NCBI GenBank assembly: GCA_945902805.1
Contig: CAMDMZ010000024.1
Span: 1 to 64,000 of the forward strand
Length of the DNA stretch: 64,000 nucleotides
Direction: 5' to 3'
From: Propionivibrio dicarboxylicus
Lineage (GTDB): Bacteria; Pseudomonadota; Gammaproteobacteria; Burkholderiales; Rhodocyclaceae
Below the pieces are notes generated by a model. That model made no database searches. It was not told the origin of the DNA and saw only the letters and a list, made by a program, of their open reading frames with translations. Below, in pieces: positions 45,719 to 56,026 of this stretch; within the stretch, counting starts at the first letter, position 1, and the number at the start of each line of letters is the position of its first letter. The translations under genes and the position numbers were made by a program.

Positions 45719-46765
45719 ATGAATGTAGTTATCGTCGACGATACGCAGATCAACGTGACCCTGATGGAAGCCCTGATCAAGCGCATTGAGGGCTGCAAGC
45801 CGGTGTGCTTCACCGAGTCGGCCAAAGGGCTGCAGTGGTGCATCGACAATGAACCGGATCTGGTGATTGTCGATTACATGATGCCGGCGCCGGATGGCAT
45901 CGAGTTCATTCGCCTTTTGCGTGAAGTGCCCACGCGCAAGGAACTGCCGATCCTCATGGTGACTGCCGACCATGAGAAGGAAGTGCGCTACCGTGCGCTG
46001 GAAACCGGTGCCACCGATTTTCTGACCAAGCCGGTGGACCGCATCGAATTCACCTCGCGGGCCAAGAACATGCTGGCGATCCGCCGCAGCCATGTGCTGC
46101 TGAGCAATCACGCGGCCCGACTGGCCGACGAGGTGCGCGAGGCCACCGCCGAGATCCACACCCGTGAACGCGAAACGATTTTCCGCCTCGCTCGCGCCGC
46201 CGAATTCCGCGATCCGGAAACCGGCGCCCACATTCTGCGTATGGCCAACTATTCGTGCATCATCGCCGAAAAGCTGGGGTGGGATGCCGAACGCAATGAC
46301 ATCCTCTTGTTGGCCGCGCCGATGCACGATGTTGGCAAGCTGGGTACGCCAGACCATATCCTGCTCAAGCCGGGGAAGCTAACTCCGGACGAGTTCGAGA
46401 TCATGAAAAAACATGCGCCGATCGGTTGGGAAATCCTGAAGGATTCCTCGTCACCGATCTTGACCCTGGCGGCAGAGATTGCACTGACCCATCACGAGAA
46501 ATTTGACGGCTCTGGCTATCCGAACGGTACGGCGGGGATTGACATTCCGATCGCGGGCCGTATCGTCGCGGTTGCCGATGTGTTTGACGCGCTAACCTCC
46601 GAGCGACCGTACAAGGAGGCCTGGCCCATCGAGCGCGCGCTTGAATTTCTGCAGCAAGGGCGCGGCGTTCATTTTGATCCCGACTGTATCGATGCGTTCC
46701 TCGGCGCCCAGGACGCGGTGCTTGCCGTGCGCGACCGCTATCAGGACGAGGTCGGCAGCTACTGA
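45719..46765 (+). CDS. Response regulator with HD-GYP output domain
   Basis: 348 residues from ATG 45719 (RBS GGAG nine bases upstream). The receiver domain (1-120) has the acidic pair VDD near 6, the phosphorylatable Asp in VIVDYMM near 52 and Lys in TKPVD near 104. A helical linker leads to an HD-GYP domain with MHDVGK near 203, HHEKFDGSGYP near 260 and full metal set. It is an RpfG-like c-di-GMP phosphodiesterase controlled by phosphorylation. The next gene, a hybrid histidine kinase, is the likely partner. Confidence 0.9.
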   Translation: MNVVIVDDTQINVTLMEALIKRIEGCKPVCFTESAKGLQWCIDNEPDLVIVDYMMPAPDGIEFIRLLREVPTRKELPILMVTADHEKEVRYRALETGATDFLTKPVDRIEFTSRAKNMLAIRRSHVLLSNHAARLADEVREATAEIHTRERETIFRLARAAEFRDPETGAHILRMANYSCIIAEKLGWDAERNDILLLAAPMHDVGKLGTPDHILLKPGKLTPDEFEIMKKHAPIGWEILKDSSSPILTLAAEIALTHHEKFDGSGYPNGTAGIDIPIAGRIVAVADVFDALTSERPYKEAWPIERALEFLQQGRGVHFDPDCIDAFLGAQDAVLAVRDRYQDEVGSY

Positions 46766-46770
46766 TTTTC

Positions 46771-49700
46771 ATGCAGGCCATTCCCAACCGCCTGCTGCCG
46801 CGTCGCCTTCATCATCAGCTGGCTTTGCTGTTTGCGCTGTTGTTTGCGCTCTCGATCACATTTTTTGGCAAATACACCAGCGAAAAGCAGTACCGAATGT
46901 CCGTCACCCTGCTTGAGCAGCACGCTCTGAGCTGGACCATCGAGACGGCGACGGAAAGCGCGGTCGAGGTGACACGACGCGACACAAACGCCTTGTTCGA
47001 GCGTCTGCGACATATGGCCACCAGTGCCGGTGCCGAGCACCTCGCCGCCTTTGCGTCGGACGGTAGTTTGCTGATGGCGGTCAGGCGCGAGGCGGAGACC
47101 ATCACCATCGACAAGGCCATGCCCAACGTGACGCCGCCGGGCACGGTGGCGGGGATGGTGACCAGCGCCGGAGGCGGGCTCTACGCCGGCAAGACCGCGA
47201 CCCGCATTCTGGCCTGGGCGCCAATTGTGCACGCGGGCGAGGAAGCCGGCTGGATTCGTGCCGAGTTCGATACCCTACATGCCGACGAAGCCCGCGAGAA
47301 CATCCTCAAGGATAGTTTTCTGGTTGGGTCCCTGATGATCGGCGCCGCCACGTTGCTGGTGTTTTTCTTCCTGCGCGTGCCGCTGGCTTCTCTGCGCAAG
47401 GCGACGGCTTTCGCCAATGAGCTTGATTCCAAGTTTGGCAGTATTGAAAATTTTGCCGGCACATCAACCGAGATCCACGAATTGGGCGATGCCTTGAACT
47501 GGGCTTCGCTGCGCCTTTTTGACCAAAATGCGGCCCTGACTGAGGGCGAACGACGCAAGGGCGTGATTCTCGAAGCGGCCCTGGATTGCATCATTGCCGT
47601 GGACCAGGCGGCGTGCATCACCGAATTCAATCCGTCGGCCGAGCGCAGTTTCGGCTATCGCCGTGACGAGGTGGTGGGGCGGCCGATGCTCGATTTCATT
47701 GTGCCGCCGCATCTGCGGGAAATGACGCTCGCGGCGATGCAGCGCTATTTTGAGAGCGGCACCTCGCCCTTGCTCGATGGCCGCCGCGAGACAACGGCGC
47801 TGCGTCGGGATGGGAGCGAGTTCCCCGTCGAAGTGGCGATCGCGGCCATGGGTGCCGCAGGCAATCGGGCTTTCATCATTTATTTGCGCGATATTACCGA
47901 ACGCCAGCAAGCTCAGCGGGCACTCGAAGATCAACTGAAATTTATCCAGCAATTGCTTGAGGCGGTGCCAACGCCGATCTACGTCAAGGATATCGACGGC
48001 CGTTACCTGACGGTCAATCGGGCCTGGATGCAGTTCTTCAACGCCAGTACCGAGCGGGTGATCGGGCATACCGTCAACGAGCTTTTTTCGCCGGAAGTGG
48101 CTCAACTCCATAGCGAGAAAGATGCCGAACTTTGGGCCACCGGGACGCAATCCTATGCCGTACAGGCGGTGAATTCCACGGGAGAGAAACGTGAACTGCT
48201 GGTGAGTAAGGCCACGTTTTCGCGGGCGGATGGGTGCGTTGGTGGTTTGATCGGTGTGCTGACCGACATCACCGAGCAGAAGCAGGCGGAAATTGCGCTC
48301 AAGGAGGCGAAAGATGCCGCCGAAGAGGCTAACCGGGCCAAAGGCGATTTCCTCGCCAACATGAGCCATGAAATCCGGACGCCGATGAACGCCATCCTCG
48401 GTATGACCGATCTGGCGCTGGATACTCAACTGGATGCCGAGCAGCGCGAGTATCTTGGTCTGGTCAAGAGTTCTGCTGATGCCCTGCTCTCCATCATCAA
48501 CGACATTCTCGACTTTTCGAAGATTGAATCCGGCCGCCTGGACTTTGAGGCGATTCCCTTCAGTTTGCGTGAAACGGTCGGGATGGCGACGCGAACGCTG
48601 GCTGCCAAAGCGCGCGAAAAGAACATCAAGCTGTATTTCAGCATTCCGCCGCAAACTCCTGACGGTTACAGCGGTGACACCTATCGATTGCGGCAGGTGC
48701 TGGTCAATCTGATTGGTAATGCCCTCAAATTCACCGAACGCGGGGAGATCGAGGTGAGTGCCGCGCTCGAGATCGTGCCGGGTGCACTGAATGACATCGA
48801 GCAACTGCATTTTGCGGTTCGTGATACCGGCATCGGCATTCCCGCAGATAAGCAGCAAGTTATTTTCGAAGCGTTTTCGCAAGCCGACAGTTCCACCACG
48901 CGCCGTTTTGGCGGCACCGGGCTCGGCCTGACCATTTGCCAGCGTCTGGTGCAAATGATGGGCGGCCGCATCTGGGTTGAAAGCGTGCCGGCGGTCGGTA
49001 GTGTGTTCCATTTCACGGCACGCCTGACGCAGGTGGCCGCGCCGCCACCTTCCGCCGTTGCGTCGACACACGCGTCTGCCACGCATCCCAGCCAGCATCT
49101 AAGCATCTTGTTGGCGGAAGATAATCCGGTGAATCAGACGCTGGCCGTGCGTATCCTGGGCAAGCTGGGGCACACCATCAAGGTGGTCGGCAATGGCGCC
49201 GATGCGGTCGCCGCAAGCCGCGAAGGGCTGTATGACGTCATCCTCATGGATGTGCAGATGCCGGTGCTCGGGGGCTTTGAAGCGACGGCCAAGATCCGGG
49301 CACTGGAGGCCGCCGGCCAGCCACGGATTCCCATCATCGCCATGACCGCCCACGCCATGGAGGGCGACCGCCAGAAATGCCTCGCCGCCGGCATGGACGC
49401 CTATGTCTCGAAGCCGATCCAGACACCCATGCTGGTTGCGGCGCTGGCCGAGGTGACGCAGGGAGTTGGCGTGTCTGAGGAGTCGAACACGCCGCTTAGC
49501 CCGAATATGCATCGCCCTGCCGGTCCGCTGTTTGATCGCAAGACGGTGCTCGACAATCTGGGCGATGACCTGGATTTGTTACGCACCCTGGCGCAGATCT
49601 ATATTGACGATCTGCCCAACGGTTTGCAGACCTTGCATGCTGCTGCCAACAGCAAGGATGCCGCCGCATTGCTGGCCGCAGCACACACCTTGAAAGGAGC

Positions 49701-49866
49701 GGCAGCAAATTTCGGGGCGGAATTAGTGGTGGCGGAATTGGTCGCGATCGAACAGGTCGCGCGTTCGTCCGTGGTAGGTGCGGATTTCCCGCTGGCGCTG
49801 AGCGAGCAGATTGCGACTGCGGTGGACTTGTTGGAGCAATTAGGCGCGGAACTGCGGGTCGCTTAG
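46771..49866 (+). CDS. Hybrid sensor histidine kinase with PAS, receiver and HPt domains
   Basis: 1031 residues. TM helix at about 16-34, periplasmic sensor region to about 185, second TM near 190-210, HAMP to about 260, two PAS domains (about 265-385 and 390-510), HisKA with the phospho-His in MSHEIRTPMN near 531, HATPase (NLIGNALKFT near 650, DTGIGIP near 685), receiver (DVQMPVLGG near 829) and C-terminal HPt with HTLKGAAANFG near 972. Starts six bases after the HD-GYP regulator and is almost certainly its partner. The phosphorelay His-Asp-His to the HD-GYP protein would lower c-di-GMP in response to a periplasmic signal. The signal is unknown. Confidence 0.9.
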   Translation: MQAIPNRLLPRRLHHQLALLFALLFALSITFFGKYTSEKQYRMSVTLLEQHALSWTIETATESAVEVTRRDTNALFERLRHMATSAGAEHLAAFASDGSLLMAVRREAETITIDKAMPNVTPPGTVAGMVTSAGGGLYAGKTATRILAWAPIVHAGEEAGWIRAEFDTLHADEARENILKDSFLVGSLMIGAATLLVFFFLRVPLASLRKATAFANELDSKFGSIENFAGTSTEIHELGDALNWASLRLFDQNAALTEGERRKGVILEAALDCIIAVDQAACITEFNPSAERSFGYRRDEVVGRPMLDFIVPPHLREMTLAAMQRYFESGTSPLLDGRRETTALRRDGSEFPVEVAIAAMGAAGNRAFIIYLRDITERQQAQRALEDQLKFIQQLLEAVPTPIYVKDIDGRYLTVNRAWMQFFNASTERVIGHTVNELFSPEVAQLHSEKDAELWATGTQSYAVQAVNSTGEKRELLVSKATFSRADGCVGGLIGVLTDITEQKQAEIALKEAKDAAEEANRAKGDFLANMSHEIRTPMNAILGMTDLALDTQLDAEQREYLGLVKSSADALLSIINDILDFSKIESGRLDFEAIPFSLRETVGMATRTLAAKAREKNIKLYFSIPPQTPDGYSGDTYRLRQVLVNLIGNALKFTERGEIEVSAALEIVPGALNDIEQLHFAVRDTGIGIPADKQQVIFEAFSQADSSTTRRFGGTGLGLTICQRLVQMMGGRIWVESVPAVGSVFHFTARLTQVAAPPPSAVASTHASATHPSQHLSILLAEDNPVNQTLAVRILGKLGHTIKVVGNGADAVAASREGLYDVILMDVQMPVLGGFEATAKIRALEAAGQPRIPIIAMTAHAMEGDRQKCLAAGMDAYVSKPIQTPMLVAALAEVTQGVGVSEESNTPLSPNMHRPAGPLFDRKTVLDNLGDDLDLLRTLAQIYIDDLPNGLQTLHAAANSKDAAALLAAAHTLKGAAANFGAELVVAELVAIEQVARSSVVGADFPLALSEQIATAVDLLEQLGAELRVA

Positions 49867-49903
49867 GTAGCCGGTAGCCGGTAATCCTGGGTACCGTCCG
49901 GGC

Positions 49904-50290
49904 TCACCCCTTCTTCTGAATCAACTCCACCTTATACCCATCCGGGTCTTCCACGAACGCAATCACGGTCGTGCCGCCCTTCATCGGTCCGGCTTCGCGC
50001 ACTACTTTGCCGCCGCGCCCTTTGATCTCGACGCAAGCGGCGTAGGCGTCCTCCACTTCCAGCGCGATATGGCCGTAACCGGTGCCGAGTTCGTACTTTT
50101 CGACGCCCCAGTTATGGGTTAGCTCTATGACCGCACCAGCGCCTTCGTCCTGGTAGCCGACGAAGGCGAGGGTGAATTTGCCTTCTGGATAATCGTTGCG
50201 ACGCAAGAGACGCATGCCTAGCACCTCGGTGTAGAAGGCCAGTGAATGGTCAAGATTGCCGACGCGCAACATGGTGTGCAGGAGTCGCAT
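49904..50290 (-). CDS. gloA: Lactoylglutathione lyase (glyoxalase I)
   Basis: 128 residues from ATG 50290, full VOC-fold length. Metal ligands are recognisable: His near 5 (LLHTMLRV), Glu near 56 (AVIELTHN), His near 74 (GHIALEV) and Glu near 122 (KVELIQ). It isomerises the hemithioacetal of methylglyoxal and glutathione to S-lactoylglutathione in the cytosol. It is the last gene of the glyQ-glyS-gmhB-plsC-ygjP run, with a gap of 10 bases to the previous gene. Confidence 0.93.
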   Translation of the reverse strand: MRLLHTMLRVGNLDHSLAFYTEVLGMRLLRRNDYPEGKFTLAFVGYQDEGAGAVIELTHNWGVEKYELGTGYGHIALEVEDAYAACVEIKGRGGKVVREAGPMKGGTTVIAFVEDPDGYKVELIQKKG

Positions 50291-50300
50291 GAGATCGCTT

Positions 50301-51086
50301 TCAGAGGATAGGTAACTGATTGGCGGCGTGCTTGAGTTCGGTACGCGCCGCTTGCCAATCGGGATAGGCGCGCTCGACCCACGCCCAGAAGCGCGGGCCA
50401 TGATTCATTTCGTGCAGGTGCGCCAGTTCATGCACGGCAACATAGTCGCCCAGATGTGGCGGCAGGTGAATCAGGCGCCAGTTGAGGCGGATGCCGCTGT
50501 GGCGACTGCAACTGCCCCAACGCGTCCGCGCGGACGACAAACCCACGCGGGGAACACTGACGCCAAGCTGCGGGGCGAAGTGCGCCAGTCGGGTCTCAAA
50601 GTGATTCAAAGCCCGCTTTTGCAGGGCGCGTTGGGCGAGCAGGTTGAGGTCGGCGGCCGGGCGCGCTTCCAGCAGCAAGGTCGTGGCGATCCAGCGGCTG
50701 CGGTTGGCGCCGGGGTGCACGCGCACATCGATTTCGTCGCCAAGCAAGGGCAGGCGCAAGCCATCGCGCACACTGACGTGACGCGGGCGCGCAGCGGTGG
50801 CGAGGTCGGCCAACTTCTGCACGATCCAGGCGCGGTGTTGGTGGATGAAGGCGTCGATCTCGGCGCGGGCGAGAGAATGGGGTGCGCCAACGCGCAGACC
50901 GCGTTCATCGATGGTCAGCGTCAGGCGTCGCCGTTGGCGGCCTTGATTCAAGGTGTAGGGAATCACTTGGCCGTCGAGCACGACATGCTGCGGGGCGGGT
51001 CGTGCCGGAGGCGTTGGCAGACGAAAGAGGTTTAGTTGATGATCAAGGTGCCGGCCGAATTGTTCGGCCAGACGGCGCAAATTCAT
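50301..51086 (-). CDS. YgjP-like (DUF45/M48-type) metal-dependent hydrolase
   Basis: 261 residues. The C-terminal zinc site [16 protein letters not shown] near residue 218 (HExxH plus downstream His) and the RWGSCS motif near 178 identify the DUF45/YgjP family. The N-terminal part carries [15 protein letters not shown] near 53. These are predicted metal-dependent hydrolases, with some members linked to small-protein or peptide processing. The ATG overlaps the stop of an upstream paralogous gene. The HExxH is intact here, in contrast to that paralogue. Confidence 0.85.
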   Translation of the reverse strand: MNLRRLAEQFGRHLDHQLNLFRLPTPPARPAPQHVVLDGQVIPYTLNQGRQRRRLTLTIDERGLRVGAPHSLARAEIDAFIHQHRAWIVQKLADLATAARPRHVSVRDGLRLPLLGDEIDVRVHPGANRSRWIATTLLLEARPAADLNLLAQRALQKRALNHFETRLAHFAPQLGVSVPRVGLSSARTRWGSCSRHSGIRLNWRLIHLPPHLGDYVAVHELAHLHEMNHGPRFWAWVERAYPDWQAARTELKHAANQLPIL

Positions 51087-51577
51087 GCCGCAAATGCAGC
51101 GAACAAATCGGCTTCGCGTTCTTCACGCGGCAAGGCGGCGACGGCGCGGGTGAGGATTTGCTCGATGATCGGCAGCGGTTGCTCGATCAGGCGCCAGTTA
51201 CAGCGCAGGATATCGGCGGCGCGGATGTCTGCCCAGTGGCCATGAGCGGCGAAAGAGAGCGTCAGCTTAGGTGGGCGCCGTCCCGCCAGCGCCGACTTTT
51301 TGACGATGATCTCGTTCAGGCAGCGCTTGGCGGCATCGCGTAGCCAGGCTTCGGCACGATCCTGAATCTGGCGCGGAGTGGCTTGGGGCGGCAGCGGCAG
51401 ATGCAGAATCTCGCCTTCCAGCAGGGCATCCTTGCGCACGGTGTCGAGTGTCAGGCGCACGGTGCCGCCGAGATAGGCGAGTTCGGCCCCTTCGCACCAG
51501 CGTGTGGCGGGATCGGGAGCGCTGTCATCGAGACGTAGTGCCAGTTGCGGGTTGCGCTGGGGATTCATGGTGCTCAT
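51083..51577 (-). CDS. Degenerate DUF45/YgjP paralogue lacking the zinc site
   Basis: 164 residues. Aligned by eye with the next gene, NWRL near 129 and the preceding beta region correspond, but where the paralogue has HELAHLHE this protein reads TRAVAALP, so the HExxH is lost and the C-terminal third is missing. RWGSCS is replaced by GHWADIR. It overlaps plsC upstream and the active ygjP-like gene downstream by four bases each (ATGA), so production is coupled. It may be a pseudoenzyme regulator or partner of the intact copy. Bases 51276-51301 (KKSALAGRR) are a dispersed-repeat copy. Confidence 0.6.
   Translation of the reverse strand: MSTMNPQRNPQLALRLDDSAPDPATRWCEGAELAYLGGTVRLTLDTVRKDALLEGEILHLPLPPQATPRQIQDRAEAWLRDAAKRCLNEIIVKKSALAGRRPPKLTLSFAAHGHWADIRAADILRCNWRLIEQPLPIIEQILTRAVAALPREEREADLFAAFAA
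51276..51301 (-). repeat. Dispersed 26-bp repeat, inside the degenerate DUF45 gene
   Basis: Perfect C-variant consensus, sense to the gene, encoding KKSALAGRR. Confidence 0.95.
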
Positions 51578-52335
51578 ACCGTTTCTCCGTCGGTGGGGGT
51601 CTGGCCCTGCTGATACAAGTGCGGGCTGATGCGCCGCATTTCGGCCTCGATCCAGGCTTCGGCGCGGGCATTGACTTCGCCGGCGCTGAGTCCGGCCGGA
51701 TCGATCGCTGGACCGATACTGACGGTGACCCGCCCGGGTTGCTTGAAGAAGGCATTGCGGCCCCAGAACTCACCGGAATTGAGCGCCACCGGCAGCACCA
51801 AGGCACCGGTTTCGACGCCCAGATGGGCGCCGCCGATCTTGAAGCGCCGCTTATGGCCGGGCGCGGCGCGCGTGCCTTCGGGGAAGATGATGATCGAATA
51901 GCCTTTGTCGAGCCGGTCGCGACCTTGGTCAACCAGCTGCTTCAGAGCATCTTTGCCGGCGCCGCGATCGATCGAAATCATCGGGATTACGGCCAGCGCC
52001 CAGCCGAAGAAAGGCAGTTGCTTGAGCTCTTTTTTCCAGACGTAGAGCACCAGCGGGAAGATTTCCTGCAAAACCAGCGTCTCCCAAGCCGACTGATGTT
52101 TGCACAGAATAACAACCGGCTTGGTCGGAATATTCTCGCGACCACGCAACTCATAGGGAATGCCCAACACATGTTTGACCAGCCAGATCGTGAAGCGCAC
52201 CCAGGGCTCGACCGAGAGGCGTCGAGCGCGATGTGGCAGCCAGAAGCAGAGGATCACGCCCAGCGTGTAAGGCGGCGTGACGATCACCAGGATCAGCATG
52301 AACAGGACCGAGCGCAGCACGCCGACTAACTTCAT
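51574..52335 (-). CDS. plsC: 1-acyl-sn-glycerol-3-phosphate acyltransferase PlsC
   Basis: 253 residues. An N-terminal membrane helix (about 8-28) is followed by the acyltransferase motifs: HQSAWE near 83 (HX4E form of the HX4D box), PMISIDRG near 126 and the PEGTRA motif near 155. It acylates lysophosphatidate to phosphatidate in phospholipid synthesis at the inner membrane. Overlaps gmhB by four bases. HX4E instead of HX4D is a recognised variant, so activity is still expected. Confidence 0.88.
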   Translation of the reverse strand: MKLVGVLRSVLFMLILVIVTPPYTLGVILCFWLPHRARRLSVEPWVRFTIWLVKHVLGIPYELRGRENIPTKPVVILCKHQSAWETLVLQEIFPLVLYVWKKELKQLPFFGWALAVIPMISIDRGAGKDALKQLVDQGRDRLDKGYSIIIFPEGTRAAPGHKRRFKIGGAHLGVETGALVLPVALNSGEFWGRNAFFKQPGRVTVSIGPAIDPAGLSAGEVNARAEAWIEAEMRRISPHLYQQGQTPTDGETV

Positions 52336-52874
52336 GGCGCGGCCCCGAGAAGATGACTGACGACGGCGGCAAGATCGGCAAATACCGGGATGCCGGCCGG
52401 CAACTCGGGATTGACGAGCGTTTTGGCGCCTTTGCCGCTACGCACCAGGATCGGTCTGGCGCCGACGGCGATTGCCGCTTGCAGGTCGCGCAGACTATCG
52501 CCAACGGACGGGACTCCAGCGAGATCGGCATTGAAGCGGGCGGCAATCTCCTTGAACATGCCTGGCTTTGGCTTGCGGCACTCGCAGTTGTCCGTGTTGG
52601 TGTGCGGACAGAAAAATACGGCGTCGACGCGCCCGCCGACTAAAGCCAGCGTCTTGTGCATCTTGTCGTGGATGGCATTCAGCGTATCCATTTCGAACAG
52701 GCCGCGACCGATGCCCGACTGGTTGGTCGCGACCACCACACGGTAGCCGGCCTGGCTCAGGCGGGCGATGGCTTCGATGCTGCCGGGGATCGGCCGCCAT
52801 TCGTCCGGCGACTTGATGTACTGGTCAGAGTCGAAGTTGATGACGCCGTCGCGGTCGAGGATTACGAGTTTCAT
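52332..52874 (-). CDS. gmhB: D-glycero-beta-D-manno-heptose-1,7-bisphosphate 7-phosphatase GmhB
   Basis: 180 residues from ATG 52874 (a GTGG-rich RBS lies just upstream; an in-frame ATG at 52883 is an alternative). HAD-family nucleophile motif LDRDGVIN near residue 5. The zinc-binding loop CPHTNTDNCECRKP near 95 is typical of GmhB. It dephosphorylates heptose bisphosphate for LPS inner-core heptose. Position between glyS and plsC is the common betaproteobacterial order. Confidence 0.93.
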   Translation of the reverse strand: MKLVILDRDGVINFDSDQYIKSPDEWRPIPGSIEAIARLSQAGYRVVVATNQSGIGRGLFEMDTLNAIHDKMHKTLALVGGRVDAVFFCPHTNTDNCECRKPKPGMFKEIAARFNADLAGVPSVGDSLRDLQAAIAVGARPILVRSGKGAKTLVNPELPAGIPVFADLAAVVSHLLGAAP

Positions 52875-52955
52875 GCCACCCATTTCACCACGATACGACG
52901 GCGCTCACGGCAGGAGAACAGGCGCAATTGCCCTGAATTTCGCTGCCTCATGGGC

Positions 52956-55037
52956 CTACGCCGAGAGCCGGGAAATATCCGCTACGCGGTTCATCAATCC
53001 GGCCAGTTGCGACAGCAGGGCCAACCGGTTGGCGCGGGTCAGGGGTTCCTCGGCCATCACCATCACCTTGTCGAAGAAGGTATCGACGGCGCTGCGCAGG
53101 CCCGCCAGTGCCTTCAGCGCACCCTCGTAATCGCCGTTGGCGAACTGCGATTCGATGCCCGGTGTGGCCGCAGTGACCGCAGCGAAGAGGTTTTTCTCAG
53201 CGTCTTCCTGCAGCAGCGCAATATCGATTTCGGCCGTGCTGGCCTCGGTCTTCTTCAGGATATTGACGATCCGTTTGTTGGCGGCGGCGAGTGCGGCGGC
53301 TTCCGGCAAAGCAGCAAAGGCCTTGACGGCAGCGAGGCGCGCCGGCACTTGGTCGATGCGCAGTGATTCCTGCGCCAGGACGGCGTCGACGGCGTTCTGG
53401 TCGTGACCCGATTCACGCAGGAAGTGGCGCAGGCGCTCACGGATGAAGTCGAGCAATCCGGCGCGGTAGTCGGTGCTGAGCACGCCCGGCGCGAAACCGG
53501 CGGCCGCTTCGTCGATCAGCGTGCCCAGATCGAGCGGCAACGGTGTTTCCATCAGCATGCGCAGGATGCCCAGGGTGGCACGACGCAGAGCGAAGGGATC
53601 TTTGTCACCGGTGGGAATCTGGCCGATGCCGAAGAATCCGGTCAGCGCATCGAGCCGCTCGGCCAGCGCTACAGCGCAGGCGACATTACCTTGCGGCAGG
53701 CGGTCGCCGTTGAAGCGCGGACGGTAATGGGCTTCAATCGCGTCGGCAACGACGGCGGTTTCGCCATCATGCAGCGCGTAGTAGCGGCCCATGATGCCTT
53801 GCAGTTCGGGGAATTCGCCAACCATGTCGGTGACCAGGTCGGCCTTGGCCAGCATGGCGGCGCGTTCTGCGGCGGCAATATCGGTGTGCAGATGGGTGGC
53901 GATTCGACCGGCGAGCTTGACCAGACGCTCGACGCGCTGACCGAGACTGCCGAGCTTGTTGTGATAAACGATGCGATCAAGCTTCTCGCGCCGTCCTGCC
54001 AGCGCCGACTTTTTGTCGGTCTCGAAGAAGAACTTGGCATCGGCCAGACGCGGACGCACGACACGCGCGTTGCCGGTAATGATGTTGGTCGGATCGGCTA
54101 CTTTCATGTTGGAAACGACCAGGAAGCGATGCGTCAGCTTGGCCTGATCACCGGTTCCATCCATCAACGGAAAATATTTCTGGTTCGCTTTCATGGTCAG
54201 GATCAGACATTCCTGCGGCACGGACAGGAATTCCGGCTCGAATTCCGCCTCGTACACTGTCGGATGCTCGACCAGCGAGGTGACTTCATCGAGCAGCGCG
54301 TCGTCTTGCAACCAGTGCAGATTGCGCTTGGCGGCGGCCGCATCGAGCTGCTTGCGGATTTCTTCGCGGCGCGTGGCGAAGCAGGCGATGACGTGGCCTT
54401 CTGTGGCGAGGAGCTGCACGTACTTGTCGGCATGAGAAATATCAATCACATCAACGCTCATGAAGCGATGACCCGAGGTGACATTGCGGCTCGCCAGACC
54501 CAACACTTCGCCGGGCACGATGCGCGCACCATGCAGCATCACCAGACCATGCACTGGGCGCACGAATTGGACTTCACGCGATCCCCAGCGCATCAGTTTG
54601 GCGACCGGCAGCTTCTTCAGTGCGGCTTCGACCATGGGCGCCAGATGCAAGGCGAGCGGTTCGCCGGTCTTGTGCTGGCGGGCGACCAAGTAGTCGGCCT
54701 TGCCGTCGTTCACTTTTTCGAGTTGCACAAATTCAACGCCTGCCGAGCGCATGAAACCTTCCAGCGCCTTGGTCGGTTTGCCGTCGGCGCCCACGCCCGA
54801 GGCGACGGCCGGGCCTTTTTTCTCGACCGTGCGGTCGGGCTGGGTCTCGCGGCAATTCGGGAATTGGACGGCGAGGCGGCGCGGGGTGGCGAACCATAGC
54901 CCGGCATTGGTGGCTTCAATGAAGCCTGCGTCCGCCAACGCCTTTTGCATTTGCTCGCGGAGGGAGAGACCCAGCTTGGACAGCGATTTCGGTGGCAGTT
55001 CTTCGGTCAGGAGTTCAATCAGGAGTGTGTCGTTCAT
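52956..55037 (-). CDS. glyS: Glycyl-tRNA synthetase beta subunit
   Basis: 693 residues from ATG 55037, which overlaps the glyQ stop. The protein has the usual beta-subunit start ([15 protein letters not shown]), the [17 protein letters not shown] stretch near 320 and a C-terminal HD/anticodon-binding region near 590-690. It binds tRNA-Gly, and the alpha subunit GlyQ provides the catalytic site. Bases 53989-54014 are a dispersed-repeat copy encoding [10 protein letters not shown]. coli GlyS, recalled from memory, has a segment of the same length (RKKRLEDNL) there. The copy therefore substitutes for ordinary sequence without an insertion. Confidence 0.95.
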   Translation of the reverse strand: MNDTLLIELLTEELPPKSLSKLGLSLREQMQKALADAGFIEATNAGLWFATPRRLAVQFPNCRETQPDRTVEKKGPAVASGVGADGKPTKALEGFMRSAGVEFVQLEKVNDGKADYLVARQHKTGEPLALHLAPMVEAALKKLPVAKLMRWGSREVQFVRPVHGLVMLHGARIVPGEVLGLASRNVTSGHRFMSVDVIDISHADKYVQLLATEGHVIACFATRREEIRKQLDAAAAKRNLHWLQDDALLDEVTSLVEHPTVYEAEFEPEFLSVPQECLILTMKANQKYFPLMDGTGDQAKLTHRFLVVSNMKVADPTNIITGNARVVRPRLADAKFFFETDKKSALAGRREKLDRIVYHNKLGSLGQRVERLVKLAGRIATHLHTDIAAAERAAMLAKADLVTDMVGEFPELQGIMGRYYALHDGETAVVADAIEAHYRPRFNGDRLPQGNVACAVALAERLDALTGFFGIGQIPTGDKDPFALRRATLGILRMLMETPLPLDLGTLIDEAAAGFAPGVLSTDYRAGLLDFIRERLRHFLRESGHDQNAVDAVLAQESLRIDQVPARLAAVKAFAALPEAAALAAANKRIVNILKKTEASTAEIDIALLQEDAEKNLFAAVTAATPGIESQFANGDYEGALKALAGLRSAVDTFFDKVMVMAEEPLTRANRLALLSQLAGLMNRVADISRLSA
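53989..54014 (-). repeat. Dispersed 26-bp repeat, inside glyS
   Basis: One mismatch (CCTGCC for CCCGCC). Sense to the gene, encoding KKSALAGRR. Confidence 0.93.
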
Positions 55038-55927
55038 CACGCGGCCTCTTTCTTGCACATCGGGAAGCCGAGCTTCTCGCGGGAATCGAAGTACGCCTGG
55101 GCGATTTCACGCGCCAGGGCGCGCACGCGGCCGATGTAGGCGGCGCGTTCGGTGACCGAGATGGCGCCGCGCGCATCGAGCAAATTGAAGCTGTGCGAGG
55201 CCTTCATCACCATTTCGAAGCCCGGCAGCGGCAGGCCGAGGGCCATCAGACGCTTGGCTTCAGATTCAAACTTGGAGAACTGGGCGAACAGCCAATCTAC
55301 ATCGGAATGCTCGAAGTTGTAGGTCGACTGCTCGACCTCGTTCTGGTGATAGACGTCACCGTAGGTGATGCCGGGCGTCCACACCAGGTCATAGACGTTC
55401 TCGACGCCTTGCAGATACATCGCCAGGCGCTCGATACCGTAGGTGATTTCGCCCAGCACCGGGCGACAGGTGAGCGAGCCGACTTCCTGGAAGTAGGTGA
55501 ACTGGGTGACTTCCATGCCGTCGAGCCAGACTTCCCAGCCCAATCCCCAGGCGCCAAGTGTCGGCGATTCCCAGTCATCCTCGACGAAACGGATATCGTG
55601 CTCGGAGGTGTTGATGCCGAGCGCACGCAAGCTGTCGAGGTAGAGATCCTGGATGTTGTCCGGCGACGGTTTCAGCACCACCTGATATTGATAGTAGTGC
55701 TGCAGGCGGTTAGGGTTTTCGCCATAGCGGCCATCCTTCGGGCGGCGGCTGGGCTGAACATAAGCGGCTTTCCATGGCTCAGGGCCGATGGCACGCAAAA
55801 AGGTGGCCGTATGAAAGGTGCCGGCACCGACTTCGATGTCGTAGGGTTGCAGCAGTGCGCAACCTTGCTTGTCCCAGAAGTTCTGCAAACGCAGGATCAC
55901 TTCCTGGAACGTGGGTTTGTCTATCAT
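55037..55927 (-). CDS. glyQ: Glycyl-tRNA synthetase alpha subunit
   Basis: 296 residues. Class II aminoacyl-tRNA synthetase core with [24 protein letters not shown] at the start, read in parts ([21 protein letters not shown]), [11 protein letters not shown] near 59 and the [19 protein letters not shown] stretch near 248. It activates glycine and forms an alpha2beta2 complex with GlyS. The stop codon overlaps the glyS start (ATGA). The divergent gene on the other side begins about 100 bases away, leaving room for the promoter. Confidence 0.95.
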   Translation of the reverse strand: MIDKPTFQEVILRLQNFWDKQGCALLQPYDIEVGAGTFHTATFLRAIGPEPWKAAYVQPSRRPKDGRYGENPNRLQHYYQYQVVLKPSPDNIQDLYLDSLRALGINTSEHDIRFVEDDWESPTLGAWGLGWEVWLDGMEVTQFTYFQEVGSLTCRPVLGEITYGIERLAMYLQGVENVYDLVWTPGITYGDVYHQNEVEQSTYNFEHSDVDWLFAQFSKFESEAKRLMALGLPLPGFEMVMKASHSFNLLDARGAISVTERAAYIGRVRALAREIAQAYFDSREKLGFPMCKKEAA

Positions 55928-56026
55928 CGGATAACCCCGTTAGTGGGCAAAACGGCAATTTTAGCGGCTCAGGGTTCCCTCAGGTATCATCCGGGCTGCC
56001 TAAATTGATCGGAAAAGGATTGCATC

